Of a DNA stretch of 64,000 nucleotides, positions 20,100 to 28,427 are shown piece by piece. The DNA is taken from contig JAFUOZ010000019.1 of assembly GCA_017481565.1 (NCBI GenBank), positions 16,473 to 80,472 on the forward strand, given 5' to 3'. Source of the stretch: Oscillospiraceae bacterium. GTDB taxonomy: Bacteria > Bacillota > Clostridia > Oscillospirales > Ruminococcaceae. A program made the position numbers and the translations under genes. Every line of letters begins with the position of its first letter. The stretch's first letter is position 1. The notes under the pieces were generated by a model, which saw only the letters and a list, made by a program, of their open reading frames with translations, was not told the DNA's origin and searched no databases.

Positions 20100-20128
20100 T
20101 TGAAAAAGCACATAATATATGATATAAT
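20100..20128 (+). promoter_or_regulatory. Promoter of cca
   Basis: TTGAAA (20100-20105), 17-bp spacer, TATAAT (20123-20128). The start codon is about 33 bases downstream, and a GGGAGG ribosome binding site precedes it. Confidence 0.75.
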
Positions 20129-20161
20129 AAAAAGATATAATAGGCTCGGGAGGAAAAAGCT

Positions 20162-21514
20162 ATGGATATAACAATACCCGAAAAGGTTAAATTTATAATA
20201 AACAGACTTGAAAGCAGGGGCTATGAAGCCTATATTGTAGGCGGCTGCGTAAGAGATTCTCTGCTTGGAATAAAACCCAATGATTATGACATAGCTACAA
20301 ATGCTCTTCCCGAACAGACAAAGAATTGCTTTAACGATAAAACGGTAGTGGAAACAGGTATACAGCATGGTACTGTAACAGTAGTTCATGAAGGTGAAAA
20401 CTTTGAGATAACCACATACCGTATCGACGGTGAATATAAGGATAAACGCCGTCCCGACAGCGTTTCCTTTACAGATGACCTTACCGCCGATCTTTCACGC
20501 CGTGATTTTACCATAAATGCAATGGCATATTCCGACAGAACAGGTATCATCGACCGTTTCGGAGGACAAAAGGATCTTTTCAATCACCTTATAAGATGTG
20601 TAGGCGAGCCGAAGGAGCGCTTCAACGAGGACGCTCTCCGTATACTCCGTGCTATCCGCTTTGCCGCACAGCTGGGCTTTAATATGGAAAGTCTGACTGC
20701 ACTTGCAGTACATGATATGAAAAGAAATCTCCGTGATGTTTCCGCCGAAAGAATACGTGATGAGCTGATAAAGCTTATCTGCGGAATATCTCCTGCCGAG
20801 ATAATGATAGAATTTTCCGATGTTTTTGAGATAATTATTCCCGAAATAAGACGTTCTGTAGGCTTTGATCAGCACAGCAGATATCATATCTATGACGTAT
20901 GGGAGCATACAGCTTATTCTGTTGAAAACTCAAAAAGTGAACGTGATGTACGCCTTGCGCTGCTGCTTCATGATATAGAAAAGCCCTCCTGCTTCAGATT
21001 TGACGAGGAAGGCTGCGGACATTTCCCCAACCATGAGAAAAAGGGTGCGGAAACTGCCGAAAATATTATGAAAAGACTTCGCTTTGATAACGAAACTATC
21101 AGAAATGTATCTGAAATAATAAAATATCACTATGTAACGCCTGTAGATGATCATGTAGTGGTAAAGCGTCTGCTTTCAAAGCTGGGTGAGAAAAATCTGG
21201 GTAAGCTTATTGAGGTAATGAAGGGAGACAGCCGTGCAAAGCAAAGCTTCTGCCTTGAAAGAGTGGCTGTTCTCGATTCAATGAAAATAAGAGTTTATGA
21301 GATAATAAACAATAATGAATGTTATTCCCTAAAGCAGCTTGCGGTAAACGGTACAGATGCCGAAAATGCAGGTCTTTCGGGAAAGGAAATAGGTTCGGCA
21401 TTAGAATATCTTCTTTCGGGAGTTATCGACAACCGGTTTGAAAATACCCGTGAAGCACTTCTTGCTGCACTATCCGATCATGCCGTAAGGATCAGACATC
21501 AAGCTCATTTATAA
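20162..21514 (+). CDS. cca: CCA tRNA nucleotidyltransferase with HD domain
   Basis: Class II nucleotidyltransferase that builds or repairs the 3' CCA end of tRNAs. The 450-residue protein has the polymerase head motif GGCVRDSLLGIKPNDYDIAT (about 28-47), whose DYD aspartates bind metal. RRDFTINAMAY (about 118-128) and the EDALRILRAIRFAAQLGF neck segment follow. An HD phosphohydrolase domain appears around HTAYSVE...LLLHDIEKPSCF and FPNHEKKGAE. It starts with ATG at 20162 behind GGGAGG. Its 3' end overlaps the convergent nrdR gene by 23 bp. Poly(A) polymerases share the head domain, but the HD arrangement favours a CCA-adding enzyme. Confidence 0.93.
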   Translation: MDITIPEKVKFIINRLESRGYEAYIVGGCVRDSLLGIKPNDYDIATNALPEQTKNCFNDKTVVETGIQHGTVTVVHEGENFEITTYRIDGEYKDKRRPDSVSFTDDLTADLSRRDFTINAMAYSDRTGIIDRFGGQKDLFNHLIRCVGEPKERFNEDALRILRAIRFAAQLGFNMESLTALAVHDMKRNLRDVSAERIRDELIKLICGISPAEIMIEFSDVFEIIIPEIRRSVGFDQHSRYHIYDVWEHTAYSVENSKSERDVRLALLLHDIEKPSCFRFDEEGCGHFPNHEKKGAETAENIMKRLRFDNETIRNVSEIIKYHYVTPVDDHVVVKRLLSKLGEKNLGKLIEVMKGDSRAKQSFCLERVAVLDSMKIRVYEIINNNECYSLKQLAVNGTDAENAGLSGKEIGSALEYLLSGVIDNRFENTREALLAALSDHAVRIRHQAHL

Positions 21515-21941
21515 GACTGATAAAGCTTTCCGCATCAGAAAAATCATGATAAACGGAAGCAAACCGTATATATGCCACAGGGTCAAGCTTTTTAAGCGAG
21601 TCAAGGACCATTTCACCTATCTGTGCAGAGGTTATATGCGACATCATATTTGCGCTGCAATAGCTTTCAATCTCATCAACTATACTGTTGATATCCATAA
21701 TTGAAACAGGACGTTTTTTAACGGCTATAGACATACTCTGAATAAGCTTTGCCCTGTTGAAGCGTTCAAAGGTGTTGTCCTTTTTGTTGACTAAAAGCTC
21801 AGGCATTTCAGTCTCTATGGATTCAAAGGTGGTAAACCTTTTTTCGCATTTGGTACATTCTCGTCTGCGGCGTATTTTCAGGTCAAAATGGCGTGAATCA
21901 ATAACCTTTGAGTCATCAAATCCACAGTATGGACACAGCAT
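21492..21941 (-). CDS. nrdR: Transcriptional repressor NrdR
   Basis: ATP-cone, zinc-ribbon repressor of ribonucleotide reductase genes that senses dATP/ATP. The 149 residues contain the zinc ribbon CPYC...CTKC (cysteines at 3, 6, 31 and 34), with RRRRECTKCEKRFTTFE between. An ATP-cone follows (LLVNKKDNTFERFNRAKLIQSM...), and a C-terminal segment VAYIRFASVYHDF is typical. It starts with ATG at 21941 with AAAGGAGG upstream. It faces cca, and the two stop codons interlock (23-bp overlap), so the gene ends share no separate terminator. Confidence 0.96.
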   Translation of the reverse strand: MLCPYCGFDDSKVIDSRHFDLKIRRRRECTKCEKRFTTFESIETEMPELLVNKKDNTFERFNRAKLIQSMSIAVKKRPVSIMDINSIVDEIESYCSANMMSHITSAQIGEMVLDSLKKLDPVAYIRFASVYHDFSDAESFISLINELDV

Positions 21942-22024
21942 AAGAATATCCTCCTTTTAAAGTTGTTGTCTGTATTAATTATATATTATTTGTCAAATAA
22001 AGTCAATAAAGGAAGGTAATAATT

Positions 22025-23014
22025 TTGAATGGAATAAAATATTTCATATCAGCGACAGCAGTGCTTATCATGTCGGTTTTCGGACTGACAAGATGCGGTG
22101 CCGAGCCTGTAAGCGAGGAAACGGAGGCTCCCACAGAAACTGCCGACAGTATATCGGATACATCTATGACATCCGATACGTCGGGTACATCGGGTACGTC
22201 TGATACATCCGTATCATCGCAGGAAACCACAGAGACCTCATCAGAGCCTGTTTCCGACCCTGAGGAAGCGGATAATACATGGGCGATGTTCCTTGTGAAT
22301 GATATGAATCCCCTGCCGAAAAATTACGATGATGTTATCGAGACCGAGCTTGTAGATGATACCACCTACAGAGATTATTATATGGACAGCCGTATGGCTG
22401 AATATATGATAGATCTTTTAGCGGCTGCCAAGGAGGACGGCGTACAGCTTACCGTTGTATCCACCTACCGCACCTATGATTATCAGAAAAACAATTTTGA
22501 TACAAGTGTGGAATACCGCATGGAAAAGGGTATGTCCTATGAGGAAGCCTATAATGATACCTTGGGCGAGGTACAGATCCCCGGTCACAGCGAGCATAAT
22601 GCAGGTCTTGCGGTGGACATACTTTCCGATGAATACAACAGCATGGAGGATGACGGCTTTGAGGATACTGAGGCTTTCAGGTGGTTAAGTGAAAATGCCT
22701 CCGATTACGGCTTTATCCTCCGTTATCCCAAGGGAAAGAAGGATATAACGGGTATAGTATATGAGCCGTGGCATTATCGCTTTGTGGGTGTATATTATGC
22801 AAAGGATATCGAGGAAAGCGGACTTTGCTTAGAGGAATATTTTGAAGAAAAGGGCTGGCTTGACGAAAACGGCATAGCTGTTGCTCATACTATTTACGAT
22901 CAGAATCCCGATATGCTTCTTGATGAACAGGAGCCTGTTTTCATAAAAGAAGAAGAAACAGAAGCTGAATCGGAACAGACGGACAGTGAAGATGAAGAAA
23001 CGACTGCTGAGTAA
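22025..23014 (+). CDS. Secreted D-alanyl-D-alanine carboxypeptidase (VanY, peptidase M15B)
   Basis: Zinc carboxypeptidase that trims the terminal D-Ala of peptidoglycan stem peptides outside the cell. The 329-residue protein starts at TTG (22025) after GGAAGG. A hydrophobic signal segment (about 5-20) is followed by LTRC at 21-24; this resembles a lipoprotein box, but Arg before Cys is unusual. A Ser/Thr/Asp-rich spacer with (D/G)TS repeats (about 28-75) follows. The M15B catalytic domain shows STYRTYDYQ (about 142), GHSEHNAGLAVDI (about 190, the His and Asp zinc ligands) and YEPWHYRFVG (about 243). An acidic tail of about 40 residues ends it. A terminator follows. Confidence 0.9.
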   Translation: MNGIKYFISATAVLIMSVFGLTRCGAEPVSEETEAPTETADSISDTSMTSDTSGTSGTSDTSVSSQETTETSSEPVSDPEEADNTWAMFLVNDMNPLPKNYDDVIETELVDDTTYRDYYMDSRMAEYMIDLLAAAKEDGVQLTVVSTYRTYDYQKNNFDTSVEYRMEKGMSYEEAYNDTLGEVQIPGHSEHNAGLAVDILSDEYNSMEDDGFEDTEAFRWLSENASDYGFILRYPKGKKDITGIVYEPWHYRFVGVYYAKDIEESGLCLEEYFEEKGWLDENGIAVAHTIYDQNPDMLLDEQEPVFIKEEETEAESEQTDSEDEETTAE

Positions 23015-23031
23015 TAAAAAAATCATATACT

Positions 23032-23080
23032 AAAAAGCTCTCTGCCGATAGGTTATAAACCGAAAGGCAGGGAGCTTTTT
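23032..23080. terminator. Terminator after the carboxypeptidase gene
   Basis: AAAAAGCTCTCTGCC (23032-23046) and GGCAGGGAGCTTTTT (23066-23080) pair with one wobble; A/T runs on both sides would let it work on either strand. Confidence 0.85.
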
Positions 23081-23239
23081 GATTTGATAAATATTTATAT
23101 AATGTAAAATAAATATGTATAAAGCAAGGGTCGATTTCCTTGATTGTCGACTGAAAGAGCAGTGGATATCATATGGATAATAAAGGAAATTTGTTTAGCA
23201 TATATTTACCGTCTGTATATTTTAAAGGAGGTTTTTATA

Positions 23240-23287
23240 TTGTTTTACATTAAAGTATTTTTTGTATACCAAATAATATACAGATAG
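23240..23287 (+). CDS. Possible 15-residue leader peptide
   Basis: A TTG codon 8 bases after a perfect AAAGGAGG opens a 15-codon frame (MFYIKVFFVYQIIYR) ending in TAG. The peptide is hydrophobic and aromatic. The ribosome binding site is stronger than that of most genes here, yet nothing larger is encoded. It may be a leader peptide, a membrane micropeptide or a remnant. No homology is claimed. Confidence 0.3.
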   Translation: MFYIKVFFVYQIIYR

Positions 23288-23480
23288 TATAATTTTGGTG
23301 TAAAATAAAATGTTTGTATAATATTACAAAAGAGTTACAGCACATGCAAAAGTTACAAAATGTCATAATTTTTTCGGAAAAATATTGGATAAGCGGCTGT
23401 TTTTTATAAAATTTATAGAAAATAAATATATTTCAGCGTGAAATTTTGGTGGTGTTTTTTATAAATATTGACGTAAACTC

Positions 23481-23509
23481 TTGTATTTTTTGATAAAAAG
23501 TAGTATAAT
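23481..23509 (+). promoter_or_regulatory. Promoter of the flagellar operon
   Basis: TTGTAT (23481-23486), 17-bp spacer, TATAAT (23504-23509), about 95 bases before flgB. It looks like a vegetative sigma promoter, consistent with an early flagellar operon. Confidence 0.6.
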
Positions 23510-23605
23510 TAATTTAAGACTATAAAATATTATAGGTATGCTATGTACCGAATAATATTAATAATATGTTAATGAGATATAAAATTTAAGAAAGGATTGA
23601 CCTTT

Positions 23606-23968
23606 ATGGGACTTTTTGACGGCGCAGCTTTTAAAATAACCGAACAGGGTCTTGACGCTTCATGGTATCAGCAGACAGTTATCAGCAATAATATCGCAAA
23701 TATGGATACTCCCGAGTATAAGGCAAGGACCGTTTCCTTCGGTCTTGTGCTGGACAAGGCTATCGGTGCAAGAAACAGCGATAACGGAAGGCTTAACGTG
23801 AGAATATCCGAAACCTACGAAACCGATACAGATCAGACCCTGAACGGAAATAATGTGGATATCGAAAAGGAATCAAATGCACTGGTAGACGCTCAGTATC
23901 AGTACAGCACAATGGTCGATTACCTTAACAGCAGATATTCAATGATAAGGACCGCTATCGGCAAGTAA
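23606..23968 (+). CDS. flgB: Flagellar basal body rod protein FlgB
   Basis: Proximal rod subunit. The ATG at 23606 is chosen because AAAGGA lies 9 bases upstream; an in-frame TTG three codons earlier overlaps that site. The product is 120 residues, slightly short but within family range. It has the rod/hook N-terminal pattern QTVISNNIANMDTPEYKAR and a C-terminal helix with VDAQYQYSTMVDYLNSRYSMIRTAIG. It is the first gene of a long plus-strand flagellar set, followed by flgC after 16 bases. Confidence 0.95.
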   Translation: MGLFDGAAFKITEQGLDASWYQQTVISNNIANMDTPEYKARTVSFGLVLDKAIGARNSDNGRLNVRISETYETDTDQTLNGNNVDIEKESNALVDAQYQYSTMVDYLNSRYSMIRTAIGK

Positions 23969-23984
23969 TCAAAGGAGCAGGCTT

Positions 23985-24470
23985 ATGTCATTTTTAAATT
24001 CGCTTGATATCAGCTATTCGGCTCTTTCCGCCGAAAGACTGAGAATGGATATAATCTCCCAGAATATCGCCAATCAGAATTCCTATAACACTGCCGACGG
24101 TGATCCATACCGCAGACAGATGGTAAGCTTTGAAACAAAGCTCAAATTCTCCGATGTGATGGACAGATACACAGCAGACAGAGAATCTACCCACGCAAGA
24201 GGCGTTTATTACATGGGAAACAACAATAAATTCAGCTTTGCGGGCGTTGAGGTCGCAGAGGTGGTGGAGGACGATGCACCCTTCGTTCCCGTTTACGATC
24301 CCGATAATCCTCTGGCAGATGAAGAGGGTTATATCTATCAGACAAATGTTGACAATACAAAGGAGCAGATAGATCTGCTGGCGGCTCAGCGTTCATACGA
24401 GGCAAACGCATCCGCCGCATCCGCTATCAAGGCTATGCTGACAAAGGCTCAGGAATTAAAAGGAAGATAA
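23985..24470 (+). CDS. flgC: Flagellar basal body rod protein FlgC
   Basis: Rod subunit assembled with FlgB, FlgF and FlgG. The 161 residues show the rod family start LDISYSALSAERLRMDIISQNIANQNS and the C-terminal signature NVDNTKEQIDLLAAQRSYEANASAASAIKAML. The middle carries an acidic segment EVVEDDAPFVPVYDPDNPLADEEGYIYQ, typical for FlgC. The ATG at 23985 follows AAAGGAG. It lies between flgB and fliE in the usual order. Confidence 0.96.
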   Translation: MSFLNSLDISYSALSAERLRMDIISQNIANQNSYNTADGDPYRRQMVSFETKLKFSDVMDRYTADRESTHARGVYYMGNNNKFSFAGVEVAEVVEDDAPFVPVYDPDNPLADEEGYIYQTNVDNTKEQIDLLAAQRSYEANASAASAIKAMLTKAQELKGR

Positions 24471-24492
24471 TTAAAAGAAGGAGAATGAGAGC

Positions 24493-24798
24493 ATGTTTAT
24501 CGTACCGCTGAATTCATCAATAACACCTCTTGATACAATGTCGCAGAATATACAGCCTGCGGCACAGAATACAGACCACCCCTCCTTTGCCGATGTTTTT
24601 ACAGAAGTTATCGGCGAGGTACAGGCAACTCAGGCAGACCTTGATCTTAAGGCTGCTCAGGTGGTCATGGGCGATATTGATGATCTTCACTCGATCTATA
24701 ACAGCATAACAAAGGCAGAGATATCCCTTCAGACTATGGTCGCTATCAGGGACGCAGGACTCCAGAGCTACAGAGAAATAATGCAGATGACAGTATAA
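24493..24798 (+). CDS. fliE: Flagellar hook-basal body protein FliE
   Basis: FliE sits at the junction between the MS ring and the rod. The 101 residues end in the family motif DDLHSIYNSITKAEISLQTMVAIRDAGLQSYREIMQMTV; the LQTMVAIRDAGLQSYREIM-type segment is close to the FliE consensus. The ATG at 24493 has AGGAG 9 bases upstream. It follows flgC by 22 bases and precedes fliF by 60. Confidence 0.95.
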   Translation: MFIVPLNSSITPLDTMSQNIQPAAQNTDHPSFADVFTEVIGEVQATQADLDLKAAQVVMGDIDDLHSIYNSITKAEISLQTMVAIRDAGLQSYREIMQMTV

Positions 24799-24858
24799 TG
24801 AGTATATATTTGTTATACTATACAGAAAAATAAATTATGGAAGGGACATATATAAAAT

Positions 24859-26529
24859 ATGGCTACACCTATGGAACAGTCTGCAAAGGTTCTGGATTCC
24901 TTCAAGCAGTTCTGGTCAAGGCAGGAAAAGAAAAATAAAATAATGTACATAGTCGGTCTTGTAGCGGCAGTGCTTATTGCAGTTATCATCGCAGTGGCTG
25001 TGAACCGCAAGGACTATGTGGTACTCTTTGAGGGGCTTGAAACAGCTGAGGCTGCCGAAATGGTCGCTATCATTGAGGACGCAGGCTATGAATACAGTCT
25101 GAACGGAGGTACTATCACCGTTCCCAAGGGTACGGAAAATGCTCTTACGATGACGCTTGCCCAGCAGGGCTATCCCAAGAGTACCCTTACATATAATCTT
25201 TATACGGAAAATATCGGAATGTTCTCTACAGAGTCGGAAAAGAGAGAATATCAGAGAATGGCGCTGGAAAGCCGTCTCTCCGCTATTATCGGCTCACTTG
25301 ACAATGTTGAGGACGCTACGGTAACTCTTTCCATACCCGAGCAGAAGAATACCGTTATCGCCGCTTATGTAGACGATCCCGGAGCATCTGTTGTGGTAAC
25401 TCTTAAGGACGGTACTTCCCTTTCCACAAAGCAGATAAAGGGTATTACTCATATCGTTCAGCAGAGTGTTGCGGGTCTGGAAGAGGAAAACATCTCTATT
25501 GTTGACAGCTTTGGTATACTTCAGATCGCAGATGAAAGCGATATTGATGTTATAGCTCAGGAAACAAGAAAGCTGCAGTTCAAGACAAATCTTGAAAATC
25601 AGATAAAGAACAAGATCATTGAGCTTTTGGCGCCTGCTTACAATGAGGACGGTCTTTCCGTTGCGGTAAATATGGTGCTCAACTTCGACGCAAAGGTTTA
25701 TGAGGACGTTAAGTATACTCCCTCTACCGAGGACGAAAGAGGAATGCTCCAGCACGCGCAGTCCAAGAATGCAACAGGCTATGCAGTTGCAGACGGCGGC
25801 GTTGTAGGCGTTGAGGTAAATGCTGATGATACATATCCCACAGGTACAACAGGCAATGACGGCTCATGGAGCGAGTCTGCCGTTGACAATACATATCTTG
25901 TAAACACCTACAAGGAGCAGGTTGAAAAGGAAGGCTATACTATAGATAATCTTTCCGTTTCGGTAATTATCTATACGGATTATCTTCCCGAGGCTACAAA
26001 GCAGGAGCTTGTTTCTGTTGTAGGAAATGCGGCTTCTATCAATCCCCTGTTCATTCAGGACGTTGTTACGGTAACAAGTCTGCCCAAGTTCGGCGATATG
26101 GTCGAGGATGTTGAAACACCTACCTATATCTTCGGTCTTACTCTCAATCAGCTTGTTATTCTCGGAGCTATCCTTCTTGCACTGCTTATCATACTTATCG
26201 TTATACTTGTTGTTGTATCCAACAAGACAAAGCAGAAGAGAAAGAAGTTCGAAAGAGAGCTTCTTGCGGCAAACGGCGGAAATTCCGACGAGCCTCTGGT
26301 TCAGGATTTCTTCTCCTTCGAGGAGCCGGGTGCAGAAAGAATCGATATTCCAAGTCTTCTGGATACAGAGGGCGAAGAGTCCAAGGAAGTTGTTATCAGA
26401 CGTGAAATTGCTACATTTGCCCGTCAGAGACCTGAGATCGTGGCTCAGCTTCTCCGTTCATGGATGCTTGAGGACGACAATGTAAAGAAGACCAAGAAAT
26501 CCAAGAAGGAGGGAAAGTCAAGTGAGTGA
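24859..26529 (+). CDS. fliF: Flagellar MS-ring protein FliF
   Basis: FliF forms the membrane-supramembrane ring that anchors the motor and houses the export gate. The 556 residues have a first membrane segment (about 29-48, IMYIVGLVAAVLIAVIIAVAV) and the ring-building motifs with KDYVVLFEGLE and MTLAQQGYPKS. The YscJ-like region contains RKLQFKTNLENQIKNKIIELLAPAYNEDGLSVAVNMVLNFD. A second membrane segment lies near 425-450. The cytoplasmic C-terminus contains the FliG-binding segment. It is followed by fliG with an 8-base overlap, implying coupled translation of ring and switch proteins. Confidence 0.97.
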   Translation: MATPMEQSAKVLDSFKQFWSRQEKKNKIMYIVGLVAAVLIAVIIAVAVNRKDYVVLFEGLETAEAAEMVAIIEDAGYEYSLNGGTITVPKGTENALTMTLAQQGYPKSTLTYNLYTENIGMFSTESEKREYQRMALESRLSAIIGSLDNVEDATVTLSIPEQKNTVIAAYVDDPGASVVVTLKDGTSLSTKQIKGITHIVQQSVAGLEEENISIVDSFGILQIADESDIDVIAQETRKLQFKTNLENQIKNKIIELLAPAYNEDGLSVAVNMVLNFDAKVYEDVKYTPSTEDERGMLQHAQSKNATGYAVADGGVVGVEVNADDTYPTGTTGNDGSWSESAVDNTYLVNTYKEQVEKEGYTIDNLSVSVIIYTDYLPEATKQELVSVVGNAASINPLFIQDVVTVTSLPKFGDMVEDVETPTYIFGLTLNQLVILGAILLALLIILIVILVVVSNKTKQKRKKFERELLAANGGNSDEPLVQDFFSFEEPGAERIDIPSLLDTEGEESKEVVIRREIATFARQRPEIVAQLLRSWMLEDDNVKKTKKSKKEGKSSE

Positions 26530-27532
26530 TATTAAAGAGCTTACCTCATCGGAGCGTGCGGCGGTGGTCATTACCGCTATCGGCACTGATAATGCCGCCG
26601 ACGTTTTCAAGCACCTTAACGATGATGAGGTGGAAAGACTTACCCTGGAGGTTTCCAGCCTTCCTTATATGGACGGTACTACTGTAGAAGCAGTGCTTAA
26701 TGATTTCTATGAGCTTTGTCTTACACAGAAGGTCATTACCGACGGCGGTGTGGATTATGCGAGAGTTGTTCTGGAAAAGGCTTTCGGTATCGAAGCGGCA
26801 GAACGTCTTATGCACAAGATATCCCATACTATGCAGCAGAAGTCCCTTGCATTCGTGCGGAAGTCCGACTACAAGAATCTGCTTGCTATCGTACAGAACG
26901 AGTATCCTCAGACTATCGCACTTATCCTTTCCTATGCTACCGCAGAGCAGGCATCCGCTGTGCTCTCGGAGCTGCCTAAGGAAAAGAGAGTTGACGTTGT
27001 TGAAAGAATGGCGAAAATGGACGCTGCGTCCCCCGAAACCATCAAGGCTATCGAAACAACTCTGGAAAGAAAGTTCTCCGCTGTTGTTTCTATGGATACC
27101 ACAGAGGTTGGCGGCGTAAATTACGTTGCAGACGTTCTGAACAAGGTGGACAGAGCTACCGAGAAGTTCATCTTCGACGAGCTGACTATAAGAGATCCTG
27201 CTCTCGTAGAGGAGATCAAGAAAAAGATGTTCGTATTCGAGGATATTCTCAGTCTGGATTCTATGGCTATCCAGAGATTTATCAGAGAGTGCGAGATCAA
27301 GGATCTTGCTATCGCTATCAAGGGTTCAAATTCGGACGTTGCGGCTACGCTTTATGCGAATATGCCTCAGCGTATGCAGGAGTCCATTCAGCAGGAAATC
27401 GAATATATGCATAACATTCGTATGCGTGATGTTGAGGAAGCTCAGCAGAGAATTGTCGGTATCATTCGTCACCTTGAGGAAGAGGGCGAGCTTGTTATCG
27501 GCAAGGGCGGAGATGATGAGATAATTGCTTAA
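26522..27532 (+). CDS. fliG: Flagellar motor switch protein FliG
   Basis: C-ring protein that touches the stator and generates torque. The GTG start at 26522 overlaps the fliF stop, giving 336 residues. The N-terminal domain has SSERAAVVITAIGTDNAADVFKHLNDDEVERLTLEVS, the middle contains EYPQTIALILSYA, and the armadillo and C-terminal domains show MFVFEDILSLDSMAIQRFIRE with the charged torque helix (IREC...DLAIAIKGS). The overlap with fliH (8 bases) continues the tight packing of this block. Confidence 0.97.
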   Translation: MSDIKELTSSERAAVVITAIGTDNAADVFKHLNDDEVERLTLEVSSLPYMDGTTVEAVLNDFYELCLTQKVITDGGVDYARVVLEKAFGIEAAERLMHKISHTMQQKSLAFVRKSDYKNLLAIVQNEYPQTIALILSYATAEQASAVLSELPKEKRVDVVERMAKMDAASPETIKAIETTLERKFSAVVSMDTTEVGGVNYVADVLNKVDRATEKFIFDELTIRDPALVEEIKKKMFVFEDILSLDSMAIQRFIRECEIKDLAIAIKGSNSDVAATLYANMPQRMQESIQQEIEYMHNIRMRDVEEAQQRIVGIIRHLEEEGELVIGKGGDDEIIA

Positions 27533-28376
27533 AATCGGACAATATACATATAATTACGGCGGCGCTCCCGTTGAACTCAATAATAAGATAAATATCCCCG
27601 TTCCCGAAACGGAGGACGAATTATCCGAAGAGGAAAAGGAGCGTATTGCCGAAGAAAAGCGTAAGGAAGAGGAAAAGATCCGTTTCAACAATGCGGTTGA
27701 AGAGCGTGTGAATTCATTTATCACCGCTCAGCGGGCTGCAATAAACAAGGAGGCGGAAAGGATCCTTGCCGATGCAAACGCTCAGGCTCAGAAGTTGACC
27801 GAGGATACAAGAGCAGCTGCAAAGAATGTTCTTGATAAGGCGGCGGCAGAAGGCGAAAAAATAAAGGAGCAGGCTCAGAAGGACGGCTATGCTGCAGGCT
27901 TTGAGCTGGGTAAATCCGAGGCTAAAAAGAAATGCGAAAGCTATCTTGAAGCGGCAGGACAATTCCTTGGAGAGATAAACTCCAAAAAGGAAGCGTACTT
28001 TATTTCAAATGAGCATGAGCTGAGAGAGACTGTCTATACGGTTGCCGAAAAGATAGTGCTTGCTCAGCTTGACAAGGACGACAAGGTGATAGACAGGATC
28101 GTGGGGAATGCCGCAAAGGCATTCAGAAATTCCGATTATATCAAGGTCTCCGTCATGGGCGGAGAGGTCTCGAAGGAATTCAGGACAGACGCTGATTATG
28201 TAAAGGGTCTGGTAATGAATATACCTGACATTGAGGTTGAATATCTTGATAAGGAGGAATATCCGAAAGGTACTGTTATTCTTGACAATGACCACGAGAT
28301 CGTGGACGCTTCCGTTCCTACTCAGCTTGAATTCCTGAAGGAAATTTTAAGAAGAACGAGAGGCTCGGAGGAATAA
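27525..28376 (+). CDS. fliH: Flagellar export apparatus regulator FliH
   Basis: FliH binds and restrains the export ATPase FliI and links it to the C ring. The TTG at 27525 overlaps the fliG stop. The 283-residue chain has a Pro/acidic N-terminus, a long charged coiled coil (about 35-150, rich in Glu, Lys and Ala) and a C-terminal FliH/HrpE domain with HELRETVYTVAEKIVLAQLDKDD and YPKGTVILDNDHEIVDASVPTQLEFLKEIL. Position between fliG and fliI supports the call. Confidence 0.93.
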   Translation: MLKIGQYTYNYGGAPVELNNKINIPVPETEDELSEEEKERIAEEKRKEEEKIRFNNAVEERVNSFITAQRAAINKEAERILADANAQAQKLTEDTRAAAKNVLDKAAAEGEKIKEQAQKDGYAAGFELGKSEAKKKCESYLEAAGQFLGEINSKKEAYFISNEHELRETVYTVAEKIVLAQLDKDDKVIDRIVGNAAKAFRNSDYIKVSVMGGEVSKEFRTDADYVKGLVMNIPDIEVEYLDKEEYPKGTVILDNDHEIVDASVPTQLEFLKEILRRTRGSEE

Positions 28377-28427
28377 AAGGATACACTGTTTATAGTATAT
28401 CAAAACTCAGGGAAAAGGTGTTCAGCT

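Larger units (their letters stand above)
23081..23605 (+). other. Leader region of the flagellar gene set
   Basis: Over 500 AT-rich bases without a normal gene. It contains a perfect AAAGGAGG (23224-23231), spaced for a 15-codon frame that starts with TTG (23240-23287). A sigma-A type promoter lies at 23481-23509. No c-di-GMP riboswitch consensus or flagellar-sigma (TAAA...GCCGATAT) promoter was recognised. Confidence 0.6.

Noticed and set aside
21492..21514. Overlap of cca and nrdR as a sign of a frameshift
   Set aside because: Both proteins have normal lengths and family C-termini, so this is a simple convergent overlap.
23031..23052. TAAA...GCCGATA resembling a flagellar sigma promoter
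   Set aside because: Spacing between the words is about 9 instead of about 15, and the bases belong to the terminator stem.
23081..23605. Possible c-di-GMP riboswitch before the flagellar genes
   Set aside because: I looked for the conserved type I and type II core words and did not find them.
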